64,000 nt of DNA from UBA6168 sp041752395 (GTDB lineage: Bacteria > Bacteroidota > Bacteroidia > Chitinophagales > Saprospiraceae). Location of the stretch: contig JBGSWN010000244.1 in the NCBI GenBank assembly GCA_041752395.1, forward strand, positions 1 through 64,000, in the 5' to 3' direction. Made by a program: the position numbers and the translations under genes. Numbering within the stretch: the stretch's first letter is position 1; every line of letters starts with the position of its first letter. The notes below the pieces were generated by a model, which did no database searches, had not been told where the DNA came from, and was given only the letters and a program-made list of their open reading frames with translations. Of this stretch, positions 9,363 through 18,230 are shown one piece after another.

Positions 9363-10844
9363 CTACAAGGCACGTAGGGACTGCTTTTCCAGCTTCCACA
9401 TCACCCCAAAAAATCCCAGCATCAGCACAGTATTCACCGCCAACTTCACGGGCAACCCATACCCTGCCCATTGCGCCAGCAAAACACTGCTAAAATACAG
9501 CACGAGCGCCAGCACCACATAGCCGCCCATGCGCATCCAGTCGTAGTGGACGGGGTAGTATTTGCGGCCCCACCACCAGCAGGCGGCGGTCATGGCGGCG
9601 TAGCAGATGAGCGTGGCCCAAGCCGAACCTATATAGCCGATGCGGGGTATCCACAAGACGTTCAGGACGATGGTGATGATGGCGCCACCGACGGCAATCC
9701 AGCCGCCGAGCTTGGTCTGGTCGGTGAGTTTGTACCAGATGCTGAGGTTGTAATAGAGGCCGAGGAAGAGGTTTGCGAAGAGCAAAACCGGCACGACGGC
9801 CAGCCCGCCCCAGTAGTCGGGGCCGATGAAATATTTCAACACATCGAGGTACAGGAGCACCCCAAGCAGCGTGGCTACGCCGAGGATGGTGAAATATTTC
9901 GTGACGTCGGCGTAGAGTATTTTGGCGTCCTTGTGCTTGGCGTTTGCGAAGAAAAAAGGCTCGGCAGCATAGCGGAATGCCTGCGTGACGAGGCTCATCA
10001 GCATCGCCAGTTTGTAACAGGCGGAGTAAACGCCGATTTCGGCGAGGTTGCTCTTTGAGTCGCCGGGCAGCAGGTGTTTCAACAGTTCCCGGTCGAGCAT
10101 TTCGTTGACGATACCAGCCATGCTCGCCAATATCAGCGGGGCAGCGTAGGTGAACATCGTGCGCCAAACCTTGGGGTTGAATCGCCATTCCAGCTTGCGC
10201 AATTCGGGGAGCAGCAGGAGCAAAACCACGGTGCTGGAGATGAGGCCGGAGAGGAAAATATAGCCGACGCCAAATTCCCGGTGGTAGATTTTTGCGACCA
10301 ATTCCGTGGCGATTCCATGTTTCACCAACCAAGGGCAAGCCACCAGGAAAAACAAATTGAAGCCAAGGTTTAGCCCAATCCCCGTCAGCCGGACGAAGGC
10401 GAAGCGCTTGGCCCGGTGCTCCAACCGCAGCCTGGCGAGGGGTATCTCAGCAATGGTGTCGAGGGCGAGTATGAGGCCGAAAATGGTGACGTAGGTGCTT
10501 TGCTCCGGCGCATAATCCAGCCAGTTGGTGATGGGTTTTGCGAAGCACAAAATCAATGCAGAAAGGAACAGGGAGTTGGCGACCACCGACCAAAGCGACG
10601 TGGAGAAGGCTTCATTCCGCTTGGTTTCATCGGTGCCAAACCGGAAAAAAGCGGTCTCCATCCGCAGGATATAAAACACCAAGAGGAAGCCCGTCAGTGC
10701 GTACAATTCACTGACGATACCGTACTCTACCTTCGGAAAAAGGTTGGTGTAAAGCGGGGTCAGCAAGAAAAAAAGCACCCGCCCGACGATGCTGCTCAGG
10801 CCATAAATGGCGGTCTCTCCGGCGAGTTTTTTAAGTAGTGACAT
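9363..10844 (-). CDS. Polysaccharide/lipopolysaccharide flippase (Wzx/MurJ-like MOP superfamily)
   Basis: The product has 493 residues and 12-14 predicted membrane helices throughout. It begins MSLLKKLAGETAIYGLSSIVGR, a typical start for oligosaccharide flippases of Bacteroidota, which move lipid-linked sugar repeat units across the inner membrane. The frame is open to a TTG at 10865, but ATG 10844 is preferred because it matches that N-terminus. Charged residues in helix 2 (YILRMETAFFRFG near residue 66) are typical of this family. No glycan cluster surrounds it; a MATE exporter is divergently oriented across a palindrome-rich spacer. The substrate is unknown. Confidence 0.88.
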   Translation of the reverse strand: MSLLKKLAGETAIYGLSSIVGRVLFFLLTPLYTNLFPKVEYGIVSELYALTGFLLVFYILRMETAFFRFGTDETKRNEAFSTSLWSVVANSLFLSALILCFAKPITNWLDYAPEQSTYVTIFGLILALDTIAEIPLARLRLEHRAKRFAFVRLTGIGLNLGFNLFFLVACPWLVKHGIATELVAKIYHREFGVGYIFLSGLISSTVVLLLLLPELRKLEWRFNPKVWRTMFTYAAPLILASMAGIVNEMLDRELLKHLLPGDSKSNLAEIGVYSACYKLAMLMSLVTQAFRYAAEPFFFANAKHKDAKILYADVTKYFTILGVATLLGVLLYLDVLKYFIGPDYWGGLAVVPVLLFANLFLGLYYNLSIWYKLTDQTKLGGWIAVGGAIITIVLNVLWIPRIGYIGSAWATLICYAAMTAACWWWGRKYYPVHYDWMRMGGYVVLALVLYFSSVLLAQWAGYGLPVKLAVNTVLMLGFFGVMWKLEKQSLRAL

Positions 10845-10853
10845 GTGCTGCTT

Positions 10854-11042
10854 GTGGTCGCCCAATTTATTGGGCTGACCGGATTTTGATTTTGGTCAGT
10901 CCATTAAATTGGGCGACCACGAATTGCCATCGCCGCAAAAGTAATCCACAAATCCAAGCCATTAGAAATTTGCCTTGTGCTAGCCCAATTTATTGGGCTG
11001 ATATTTCTTGTCTTCGATCTGCCCAATAAATTGGGCGACCAC
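10854..11042. repeat. Nested palindromes between divergent genes
   Basis: The outer 21-bp ends at 10854-10874 and 11022-11042 are perfect reverse complements (GTGGTCGCCCAATTTATTGGG). Inside, 10854-10880 also pairs with 10894-10920 (27-bp arms, two mismatches), and AGCCCAATTTATTGGGCT at about 10982-10999 is itself palindromic. Four copies of the CCCAAT/ATTGGG core therefore sit within the 323-bp spacer between the flippase (minus) and the MATE exporter (plus). It could be a small mobile palindromic element or an operator region. No open frame is present. Confidence 0.75.
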
Positions 11043-11167
11043 AAAGGAACTTTACAGTCATTCAAGTCAGTTTAACGCCACACGAACGCCCAAAATCCTA
11101 CCTTCGCACTCCAAAATTCGGCGAGTTGCTTTTCGTAACTCGTCAACCGTAATTCGTCAATTGATTT

Positions 11168-12553
11168 ATGTCCAAAATTTTCAAGACCCTCAAAGAGGCG
11201 CTATCCGGTAAAGAACAGGAATTCACCACCGGCAGCATCAATCGAGCCATCATCCTGCTCAGCATCCCAATGGTGCTGGAGATGATGATGGAGGGGATTT
11301 TTGCGCTGGTGGACATTTATTTTGTGTCGAAAGTCAGCCCGGAAGCCACCGCCACGGTGGGCATGACGGAGAGCGTCGTCACGATTATTTACTCCATTGC
11401 CATCGGTTTGAGCGCTGCGGCCACGGCCACTGTTTCAAGGCGCATAGGCGAGCACGACCCCGAAGGCGCTGCCAAAGCTGCCGTCCAAGCGGTCATCATC
11501 GCCTTTGTTATTTCGTTGATAATTAGCGTTTTCGGCGTCGCTTACGCCGAAAGCATCTTGCAGATGATGGGCGCCACGGCCAAGCAAATCACGGAATGCT
11601 CGGGCTATACGAAGGTGATTTTCGGGAGCAACATCGTCATTCTTTTCATCTTTTTGCTCAACGCCGTATTCCGTGGGGCGGGCAATGCGAGCATCGCCAT
11701 GTGGGTGTTGGTGGTCTCCAATTTAATTAACATGGTGCTTGACCCACTGCTGATTTTCGGCTGGGGGCCATTTCCGGCAATGGGCGTGATGGGCGCTTCC
11801 GTGGCCACCACTATCGGGCGGGGCGTAGGTGTCAGCATCCAGATTTACCTGCTGTTACGGGGCACGAACATCATCAAAATCGCCAAGCGGCACTTGGTTT
11901 TGCATGTTGAAACCATTGTGAACATGCTGCGGGTAGCCTCCACCGGAACCCTACAATACATCATCGCCAGCGCCTCGTGGATGTTCCTAATGGCCATCAT
12001 CGCCAAGTCGGGCACGGAGGCCGTTTCGGGCTATACCATCGCCATCCGCATCATCATTTTCACCATCATGCCCGCCTGGGGCATGGCCAATGCCGCCGCC
12101 ACGCTCGTCGGGCAGAACCTCGGCGCTGGCCACCCGGAACGTGCCGAGGCAAGCGTCTGGCGCACGGCACATATGAATATGCTGTTCATGCTGGTGGTTT
12201 CCATCTTATACTTCATTTTCGCTCGGCAGATAGTCTCCAGTTTCGACCCAAACCCGCTGGTGGTGGAGTCAGGAGTTTTGGCACTGCGCATCTTTTCTAT
12301 CGGCTATGTTTTCTTTGCCTATGGCATGGTCATTTCTTCCGCCTTCAATGGGGCAGGCGATACTGTCACCCCGACCATCATCAATTTCGTGTGCTTTTGG
12401 TTGATTGAGATACCGCTGGGCTGGTGGCTGGCCGTCCATTTCGGCTACGGGTTGGCGGGCGTCTGCTGGGCCGTTTTCATCGCCGAAAGCTTCATGGCCG
12501 TCGTGCTGATCGTGCTTTTCAAAAGGGGAACCTGGAAGAAGGTGAAGATATAG
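11168..12553 (+). CDS. MATE family multidrug/cation exporter
   Basis: This 461-residue inner-membrane antiporter has 12 predicted helices in two homologous halves. The N-terminal block TTGSINRAIILLSIPMVLEMMMEGIFALVDIYFVSKV (residues about 20-55) and the repeated half near residue 250 (STGTLQYIIASASWMFLM) are typical of NorM/DinF-type MATE proteins, which expel drugs or metabolites against Na+ or H+. The conserved GAGNASIAMWVLVVSNLINMVLDPLLIFG region lies near residue 170. The start is ATG 11168, with a TACCTTCG box about 65 bp upstream at 11099-11106. It is convergent with the PagL-like gene. Substrate is not predictable. Confidence 0.92.
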   Translation: MSKIFKTLKEALSGKEQEFTTGSINRAIILLSIPMVLEMMMEGIFALVDIYFVSKVSPEATATVGMTESVVTIIYSIAIGLSAAATATVSRRIGEHDPEGAAKAAVQAVIIAFVISLIISVFGVAYAESILQMMGATAKQITECSGYTKVIFGSNIVILFIFLLNAVFRGAGNASIAMWVLVVSNLINMVLDPLLIFGWGPFPAMGVMGASVATTIGRGVGVSIQIYLLLRGTNIIKIAKRHLVLHVETIVNMLRVASTGTLQYIIASASWMFLMAIIAKSGTEAVSGYTIAIRIIIFTIMPAWGMANAAATLVGQNLGAGHPERAEASVWRTAHMNMLFMLVVSILYFIFARQIVSSFDPNPLVVESGVLALRIFSIGYVFFAYGMVISSAFNGAGDTVTPTIINFVCFWLIEIPLGWWLAVHFGYGLAGVCWAVFIAESFMAVVLIVLFKRGTWKKVKI

Positions 12554-12555
12554 AG

Positions 12556-12678
12556 TTGGCACTTCGACAGTTGGCAGTCAGTCTTAGAGTCTTGCAGTCC
12601 TTGCAGTCTTAGCCCGTTTACCATCGCACTGACTAAACAACTGCCGAACTGACTGCCAACTGTCGAACTGCCAACTCT
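12556..12678. repeat. Heptad inverted array between convergent genes (CAGTTGG/CCAACTG words)
   Basis: The left half carries CAGTTGGCAGTCAGTC-type words and the right half their complements (ACTGCCAACTGTCGAAC), giving a potential long stem between two convergent stops. A diverged copy of the same unit lies at 50313-50442, including the central CCGTTT and CACCGCAC segment. It probably ends transcription from both sides, but no uridine tract is evident. Confidence 0.7.
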
Positions 12679-13230
12679 TCACATGTCCTTCGTCACCCCC
12701 GCAATCACAAACCACGTATCAATTCCAAGGTTTGGCTTCCCAAAAACGAGGTTGGAGATGTGGCGGAAGCGGAATTTCAGGTCGAGATTTAGGCCATCGT
12801 TGTTGAGTTTCTGACGAATGCCCGCCGTGAAATTATCCGAAAAAATAAAGCCCCGATGCTGCTGTTTTGTCCGCACCGTGATGAAATGCGGGCCGGAGCC
12901 AATGGCGGCGGTGATGGCTGTCCTATCGGAAACATTCCAGCGATATTCCAAGCCAAGGTTCGAGCCGAATTCCCATTCGTATTTGTCCTTTGGCGAGAAA
13001 TGCACCCAAACCAGTTGCGGCTCCAAGTAGATAAAAAGGTCGTTCTTCTTCCCCTTCAACAGGTTGGTGAAATTGTAGTAGAAAAGCAGTTGGTAGGGCT
13101 TGTACTTCCGTCCCTCCTTCAGCGTTTCGTTGATGATGGGAATGCCAAGGTGGAAGCCGAGGGAGCGGGGGGATTGGGCGGTGGATTTTAGGGTGATGAG
13201 GAGGAAGATTGCACAAACAACAATTCGCAT
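12679..13230 (-). CDS. PagL-like lipid A 3-O-deacylase (acyloxyacyl hydrolase family)
   Basis: The product is a 183-residue outer-membrane beta-barrel enzyme. The start at ATG 13230 gives a good signal peptide (MRIVVCAIFLLITLKSTAQS); an in-frame TTG at 13248 is less likely. The C-terminal segment FRHISNLVFGKPNLGIDTW near residues 152-170 has the PagL spacing of catalytic His-Ser followed by Asn and Gly (HxSN...PNxG). Alternating hydrophobic residues and an aromatic end support a barrel. Family members remove the 3-O acyl chain from lipid A and so alter the outer leaflet. No lipid A genes are nearby. Activity is inferred from the motif. Confidence 0.78.
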   Translation of the reverse strand: MRIVVCAIFLLITLKSTAQSPRSLGFHLGIPIINETLKEGRKYKPYQLLFYYNFTNLLKGKKNDLFIYLEPQLVWVHFSPKDKYEWEFGSNLGLEYRWNVSDRTAITAAIGSGPHFITVRTKQQHRGFIFSDNFTAGIRQKLNNDGLNLDLKFRFRHISNLVFGKPNLGIDTWFVIAGVTKDM

Positions 13231-13327
13231 AGATGATTTTTTGGGCAAAGGACGGGAGAAAATCTTAATTTAGCCTGACTTTTCCAACCAATGAGGTAGT
13301 TTCGACTGTCTTGAAAAATAAAGCCTT

Positions 13328-14041
13328 ATGAATAAGTTTTTATTGCTTGCCGTTATTTCGCTTTTACAGCAGGGGGTTGCTTTTGCTTGCGATTGTTTGC
13401 GGACAGAGAGTTTTTGCGAAACGTTTTTCAATGACCACCTTGACGATGAACCTGAAGGAAGGGTGGTACGTGCTGTTGTGAGCAAGAAGACGGATGATAA
13501 GCTTGATTTCAAGGTGATTGAAACTTTATTTGGAAAATATGTTGACGGCAAGAATTTCCATTTCTTAAAAGGGAATATTTTCGATTTTGAAGAATTTGAT
13601 AAAGGCAAGGAGTATATCATTATCATCAATCAGCCGCTTTCAGAGCCTCAACTCTACTATCATTGGTGTGGCACTAATTATCTCACCATAGAAAATGGGA
13701 AAGTTATTGGGAAAATTATGGAAGGCGTTTATGAATTATCGTTATCAGCATTTATAAACCTGCCCAATTGCGGCGTCTCTCATCCTTCATTTATCATAAA
13801 TCCTACGCTTTTAACACGAAACAAACTTATAGCCACACCAAAGAATTGGTTTGTTCCAATAGCTGTAGAAATGCAGGTTTTCAATTCAATGGGACAACTG
13901 GTTCACAAAAAACATATCGAAGATTATTGGGGCGATGAACCTATCGAAATTGACCTAGACGACATTGCGGCAGGAGTATATTTTTGTCAAATATCATTTT
14001 GGGGGAAGAGGCATACGACGAAAGTTGTTAAAGTGAATTGA
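13328..14041 (+). CDS. T9SS-secreted protein of unknown function, Cys-containing N-domain
   Basis: The product has 237 residues. A signal peptide (MNKFLLLAVISLLQQGVAFA) is followed by CDCLRTESFCETFF, so the mature protein begins with a cluster of three cysteines, and two further cysteines lie near residues 114 and 148. The last 70 residues (MQVFNSMGQLVHKK through ITTKVVKVN-like end) form a T9SS type A sorting domain. The N-domain resembles no family I can name with confidence; the early CxC arrangement recalls secreted disulfide-rich inhibitor-type folds, but this is weak. The coding is more AT-rich than the glycosyltransferase that follows 55 bp downstream. Confidence 0.75.
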   Translation: MNKFLLLAVISLLQQGVAFACDCLRTESFCETFFNDHLDDEPEGRVVRAVVSKKTDDKLDFKVIETLFGKYVDGKNFHFLKGNIFDFEEFDKGKEYIIIINQPLSEPQLYYHWCGTNYLTIENGKVIGKIMEGVYELSLSAFINLPNCGVSHPSFIINPTLLTRNKLIATPKNWFVPIAVEMQVFNSMGQLVHKKHIEDYWGDEPIEIDLDDIAAGVYFCQISFWGKRHTTKVVKVN

Positions 14042-14096
14042 GGAGAATATATTGACATAATCTTTGGGAGCAACATTGAATCCCTACCTTCGCCCC

Positions 14097-15332
14097 ATGA
14101 CACCATACCTCACCGAACGTGGCCTTTACCCGCCCCAAATTGATGCGAAACCCTCGCCAATGCTGGGCATTGTGGTGGTCATCCCGTGCCACGACGAGGA
14201 TTTCCTGCTGCTCAGTCTCATGTCACTTCGCAAGTGCGAACGGCCAAAATGCGACGTGGAAGTCATCGTGGTGGTAAACGAAAGCGAAGACGCCCCTGCC
14301 GCCATTCGGGAGAAAAACCGCACGACTGCCGAACAGGCCGAGCGCTGGGCTTCGGCAAACAACCACGGTTGGCTGCGCTTCCACATCCTCCACCTCGACA
14401 ATTTGCCGAAGAAACACGCCGGTGTGGGCCTCGCCCGCAAGATTGGCATGGACGAAGCCTGCTATCGCTTCGCAAAAACAGGCGACCAGCAGGGCGTCCT
14501 CGCCTGCTTCGATGCGGACAGCCGCTGCGAGCGCAACTATTTTCAGGCAATCCACACTCATTTCACCGAAAACCCAAAGGCGCAGGCCGCAGGCATCCGT
14601 TTCGAGCACCCGCTCTCCGGCCCCGACTTCCCCGACGAGGTTTATCAGGCCATCACCCTGTACGAACTGCACCTGCGCTACTACGTGCTGGCGCAACGCT
14701 GGGCAGGCATCCCTCACGCTTGGCAGACCATCGGCAGCAGCATGGCCGTGCGCTGCGACGCCTACCAACAGCAGGGCGGCATGAACCGTCGGCAGGCGGG
14801 CGAGGACTTTTATTTCCTCCACAAGTTCATCCCGCTGGGTGGCTTCGCCGAAATAACGGCGACGAAGGTCATCCCCTCCTCTCGCCCATCGCACCGGGTG
14901 CCGTTCGGTACGGGCCGGGCAGTCGGCGAGTTGCTGAAAAATGGCGGGAAGTACCTGACCTACTCGCCTCGCAGCTTTGAGGATTTGCAGGTTTTCATTG
15001 GCCACGAATTGCACGAATTACACGAGTTAAATGATATAGCTGCTTTTTATACGAGAATGCCGGAAAGCATAAGCGAGTTTTTTCGGTTAAATGGTTTTGA
15101 AAAAAAACTGTCGGAAATCCAGCTAAATACCAGCAATACCGAGTCTTTCCAGAAGCGTTTCTGGCGCTGGTTCGATGCGTTTTTGGTGATGAAATACGTG
15201 CATTTTGCGAAGGAAAACTACTTCCCTGATGTAGAGGTGACGGTGGCGGCGGAATGGTTGTTTGAAAAAATGGGGATCCCAGAAAGGCAGCAAAACGACG
15301 AGCAAATGCTGAGGATTTTGAGAAGGTTTTGA
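14097..15332 (+). CDS. Family 2 glycosyltransferase
   Basis: The product has 411 residues. ATG 14097 is chosen over the upstream TTG 14064 because a TACCTTCG box at about 14085 ends a few bases before this ATG, suggesting a very short leader. The GT-A core is clear: VVVIPCHDEDFLLLSLMSL near residue 20, a nucleotide-binding VEVIVVVNESEDA strand, and the metal-binding DxD region CFDADSRCERNY near 138. GEDFYFLHKFI near residue 235 holds the acidic base motif (ED). There are no membrane helices, so it is a soluble enzyme. Acceptor and donor are unknown. It overlaps nothing and ends one base before the convergent EEP gene stop. Confidence 0.85.
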   Translation: MTPYLTERGLYPPQIDAKPSPMLGIVVVIPCHDEDFLLLSLMSLRKCERPKCDVEVIVVVNESEDAPAAIREKNRTTAEQAERWASANNHGWLRFHILHLDNLPKKHAGVGLARKIGMDEACYRFAKTGDQQGVLACFDADSRCERNYFQAIHTHFTENPKAQAAGIRFEHPLSGPDFPDEVYQAITLYELHLRYYVLAQRWAGIPHAWQTIGSSMAVRCDAYQQQGGMNRRQAGEDFYFLHKFIPLGGFAEITATKVIPSSRPSHRVPFGTGRAVGELLKNGGKYLTYSPRSFEDLQVFIGHELHELHELNDIAAFYTRMPESISEFFRLNGFEKKLSEIQLNTSNTESFQKRFWRWFDAFLVMKYVHFAKENYFPDVEVTVAAEWLFEKMGIPERQQNDEQMLRILRRF

Positions 15333-15333
15333 C

Positions 15334-16476
15334 TCATTCAACCGCAAATTGTGGGCGCTCCCCATCTTCTTTAATACCCTCTTTAATCATTTGATTCACT
15401 TCCGCTAAATCGCCATTTTCCAATTCCTCCACTAGTTCTTCCTGGGCATCGTCGCTGCGGTTAATATAAAAATTGCAGAATAATGGCAAGTGGTCGGAGC
15501 CGAAATCGGGCAACACGCTCAATTCTTGCACGAATATATCCGGCGTATGATACAATTGGTCGAGCGGGAAACGCATGAACCAATACCTTGAATGGAAAGT
15601 AGAAATGAGGCCACGACCGACCCGTGGGTCAACGGTTTTAGAGGTCTTTCGGAATAAAATGGCAGATTTTGCCCAGGCCACATTGTTGAAATCACCAACA
15701 ACGACGGTGGTCTTGCGGTCCTCCCGAATCTTTTTTGCTACCGAAAGCAGCTCCCCATCCCGCTCCTTGGAAGTCTCCTCTTCCGTTGGGCTTGGCGGTG
15801 GTGGGTGGACGCCAAAAAAGGTAAAGGTATACCCTTCCCTCGTTTTTAATTGCGCTTCTATGCTCGGTACGTCATTTGCCACAAAATAATGGACTTGGCA
15901 TTTATCCATTTTCAACTTGGTATATAAATGCATGCCATAGGTATTTTCCAGCGCCACTTTGCAATGATTTGGATAATGCTTTTCCAGGGTTATCAAAGCA
16001 TCGTCCCATGCTTGATTGCTCTCCATCGTCAGTATAATATCAGGATTTACTTGTTTCACCAAATCCATAAAACGCCCATATTCTTTATTAAACTGATAAA
16101 CATTCGCAGACAAAACCGAGACAGTATCCGAGTGCTTATCCATTATGTCTATGTCCTTGACTTTATATACTGGCGTATATTTAATCAATATAATGGCGTT
16201 GTATAAAAGGCCAATCAACAAAAGCGTTTGCAACACCCAAAATGTTGTGCTTGGTGGAACAAGGATAAATGCCAGACCAAAAACCAGGATTTTCATCGCA
16301 AAAAACTGCACCTTCCCAAAATCAAAACCCCTGAAAAACCAGTGCTGGTGCTGGATAAATGGCAACAGCGTAGCCAATATCAAAAAGCAAGAAATGATAA
16401 CATAACAGTCGAACATCCGATTTTCGTATTGGGTTTTCCAAAGTAATAAAAACAAGATTACAACTGTTGAACCCAT
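15334..16476 (-). CDS. Membrane-anchored endonuclease/exonuclease/phosphatase (EEP) fold protein
   Basis: This 380-residue protein has three N-terminal membrane helices (residues about 5-25, 28-48 and 55-90), then an EEP domain. Visible EEP motifs are VLSANVYQFNKEYGRF (metal-site Asn) near residue 120, DIILTMESNQAW (metal-binding Glu) near 150, VVVGDFNNVAWA (catalytic GDFN) near 265 and SDHLPLFCNF (terminal SDH) near 335. All catalytic positions appear present. In this family the substrate may be DNA, a phosphoinositide-like lipid or sphingomyelin; the membrane anchor favours an envelope substrate. The tail after residue 345 is acidic. Confidence 0.85.
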   Translation of the reverse strand: MGSTVVILFLLLWKTQYENRMFDCYVIISCFLILATLLPFIQHQHWFFRGFDFGKVQFFAMKILVFGLAFILVPPSTTFWVLQTLLLIGLLYNAIILIKYTPVYKVKDIDIMDKHSDTVSVLSANVYQFNKEYGRFMDLVKQVNPDIILTMESNQAWDDALITLEKHYPNHCKVALENTYGMHLYTKLKMDKCQVHYFVANDVPSIEAQLKTREGYTFTFFGVHPPPPSPTEEETSKERDGELLSVAKKIREDRKTTVVVGDFNNVAWAKSAILFRKTSKTVDPRVGRGLISTFHSRYWFMRFPLDQLYHTPDIFVQELSVLPDFGSDHLPLFCNFYINRSDDAQEELVEELENGDLAEVNQMIKEGIKEDGERPQFAVE

Positions 16477-16508
16477 GAAACGTTCACAAAACCATCCGAG
16501 AATTTCGC

Positions 16509-17435
16509 CTACTTCCTCGCTGCCAACAAATACAGCACTGCCATCCGGATCGCAACCCCATTTTCCACCTGCTGCAAGATGATGGAATGCTCCGAATCTG
16601 CCACATCACTGGTGATCTCCACACCCCGGTTGATGGGGCCCGGGTGCATGATGATGATTTTCTTTCCAATGCTGGCGAGCAGTTCTTTGTTGATGCCAAA
16701 GTAAAGCGAATATTCCCGAAGGGAAGGGAAATACTTGATGTCCTGCCGCTCCAACTGGATACGCAGCACGTTGGCCACGTCGCACCATTCGAGGGTCTTG
16801 CGAACGTCGTGCTCGACACCGACGCCGAGTTGCGGCAGGTGCTTCGGGATGAGCGTCGGGGGGCCGCAGACCTTGACTTCTGCGCCGAGTTTTTGCAAAC
16901 AAAAAATATTACTGAGGGCCACCCGTGAGTGGGTGATGTCACCGAAGATGGCGATTTTCTTACCGGCCAAATCGCCGAGTTGTTCCCGAATACTGAAAGC
17001 GTCCAGAAGTGCCTGCGTGGGGTGCTCGTGCGTGCCGTCCCCGGCGTTGATGATGTTCGCTTTGATATTTCTGGCGAGAAATTGCGGTGCACCGGGCGCT
17101 GGGTGGCGCATCACGATCATGTCCACTTTCATGGAAAGGACGTTGTTCACAGTGTCGAGCAAGGTCTCGCCTTTGGTGACGGAGGAGGCGCTGGCGGAGA
17201 AGTTGACGGTGTCGGCGCTGAGGCGTTTTTCTGCCAACTCAAAGGAAATGCGGGTGCGGGTGCTGTTCTCGAAGAACATATTGGCCACCGTGATGTCCCG
17301 CAAAGACGGCACTTTCTTGATGGGGCGGTTGATGACTTCCTTGAACTCGTCCGCCGTCTCGAAGATGATGTTGATGTCGTCTTCGGTGAGGTATTTTATA
17401 CCCAAAAGGTGCCTGGTGCTGAGTTGTGCTTGCAT
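16509..17435 (-). CDS. pyrB: Aspartate carbamoyltransferase catalytic chain
   Basis: This 308-residue enzyme catalyses carbamoyl phosphate plus aspartate to carbamoyl aspartate, the committed step of pyrimidine synthesis. The carbamoyl-phosphate loop FFENSTRTRISFELA lies near residues 53-67, MRHPAPGAPQ near 103 and the GDGTHEHPTQALLD block near 130. Length is normal. It follows pyrR on the same strand after an 80-bp heptad-array spacer, so the two probably share regulation. No PyrI regulatory chain is seen in the window. Confidence 0.96.
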   Translation of the reverse strand: MQAQLSTRHLLGIKYLTEDDINIIFETADEFKEVINRPIKKVPSLRDITVANMFFENSTRTRISFELAEKRLSADTVNFSASASSVTKGETLLDTVNNVLSMKVDMIVMRHPAPGAPQFLARNIKANIINAGDGTHEHPTQALLDAFSIREQLGDLAGKKIAIFGDITHSRVALSNIFCLQKLGAEVKVCGPPTLIPKHLPQLGVGVEHDVRKTLEWCDVANVLRIQLERQDIKYFPSLREYSLYFGINKELLASIGKKIIIMHPGPINRGVEITSDVADSEHSIILQQVENGVAIRMAVLYLLAARK

Positions 17436-17440
17436 GTTCT

Positions 17441-17526
17441 TTGAGACTTTAGATTTGAGACACTAGACAATAGACAGTTGGGTGGGGAACCATCTATGGT
17501 CTTTCGTCTATTGTCTATTGTCTATT
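17441..17526. repeat. Heptad array between pyrR and pyrB (TAGACAA/TCTATTG words)
   Basis: Left words are TGAGACT, TTAGATT, TGAGACA, CTAGACA and ATAGACA; right words are TCTATTG, TCTATTG and TCTATTA. The two halves are partly complementary, so the pyrR-pyrB transcript could form a stem here. The pyrR stop codon (17515-17517) is provided by the array itself, so the last residues of PyrR (DNRQ) are array-encoded. Confidence 0.75.
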
Positions 17527-18072
17527 ATCTTTTTGCGGAAAAAGCCAAACAATGTCGTCGCCTTCCACTTCCTTCCATTCCACCCGCACGTAAGCCTCAT
17601 CGAGGGAGTCCACCCGAAAGCCAGTGTAGTCGGCTTTGATAGGCAAATCCCGGTTGAATCGGCGGTCAACGAGTGCCATAAGTTCGACTTTGTGCGGCCT
17701 ACCGAAGTCGCCAAGGGCGGACATGGCAGCCTGCACGGAACGGCCCGTGTAAAGCACATCGTCCATCAGCACCACGTTTTTTCCTTCTACGAGAAAATCC
17801 ATCTCAGTGACGCTGGCACGGATGGGCTTATCCCGGCGACGGAAGTCGTCCCGGTAAAAAGTGATGTCGAGTTTGCCGTTTTCGATGTGGGGAACGCCCG
17901 TGATTTCGAGCAGTCGCTGGTGGATTCGGTTGACGAGCGGCACACCGCCCTGCTGGATGCCGATGAGGCAGGTGTTCTGGAAGTCGTCGTGGTTTTCAAT
18001 CAATTGATGGCACAGGCGGTCAATGGTCAGCGCAAAGCGCTCAGTGGTTAATATGACTCGTCCGTTGCTCAT
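17515..18072 (-). CDS. pyrR: Bifunctional pyr operon regulator / uracil phosphoribosyltransferase
   Basis: This 185-residue PRTase-fold protein carries the PRPP loop VVLMDDVLYTGRSVQAA near residues 95-111. PyrR proteins bind pyr mRNA in response to UMP and also make UMP from uracil and PRPP. The N-terminus ILTTERFALTIDRLCHQLIE and the GIQQGGVPL loop near residue 40 agree with the family. It is first in a pyrR-pyrB pair, which supports the regulator role, although I could not identify a PyrR-binding RNA structure. A degenerate copy of its first 25 codons and leader lies at 53801-53880. Confidence 0.95.
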   Translation of the reverse strand: MSNGRVILTTERFALTIDRLCHQLIENHDDFQNTCLIGIQQGGVPLVNRIHQRLLEITGVPHIENGKLDITFYRDDFRRRDKPIRASVTEMDFLVEGKNVVLMDDVLYTGRSVQAAMSALGDFGRPHKVELMALVDRRFNRDLPIKADYTGFRVDSLDEAYVRVEWKEVEGDDIVWLFPQKDNRQ

Positions 18073-18076
18073 GGGG

Positions 18077-18084
18077 CAAAGGTA
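18077..18084 (-). promoter_or_regulatory. -7 box TACCTTTG immediately before pyrR
   Basis: TACCTTTGCCCC directly abuts ATG 18072 on the minus strand, with only four bases between the box and the start codon. With the usual initiation site 5-7 nt after this box, the pyrR mRNA would be leaderless or nearly so. No TTTG lies at the expected upstream distance. Confidence 0.6.
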
Positions 18085-18194
18085 GAAATTTTTGATTGGG
18101 AGTTTAGGAGAAGGTAGTAGGTTGTCAGGGAAAATATTGCGCTCAATACGATGGATATATACATACCAAAGTTAAGAGGAATGGGCATTCCCAA

Positions 18195-18226
18195 CAAAAA
18201 AGCCCGACCAACTTGGCCGGGCTTTT
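18195..18226 (-). terminator. Intrinsic terminator after nqrF
   Basis: On the minus strand, shortly after the nqrF stop, AAAAGCCCGGCCA and TGGTCGGGCTTTTTT form a GC-rich stem followed by a T run. It ends the six-gene nqr operon. Confidence 0.85.
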
Positions 18227-18230
18227 CATT

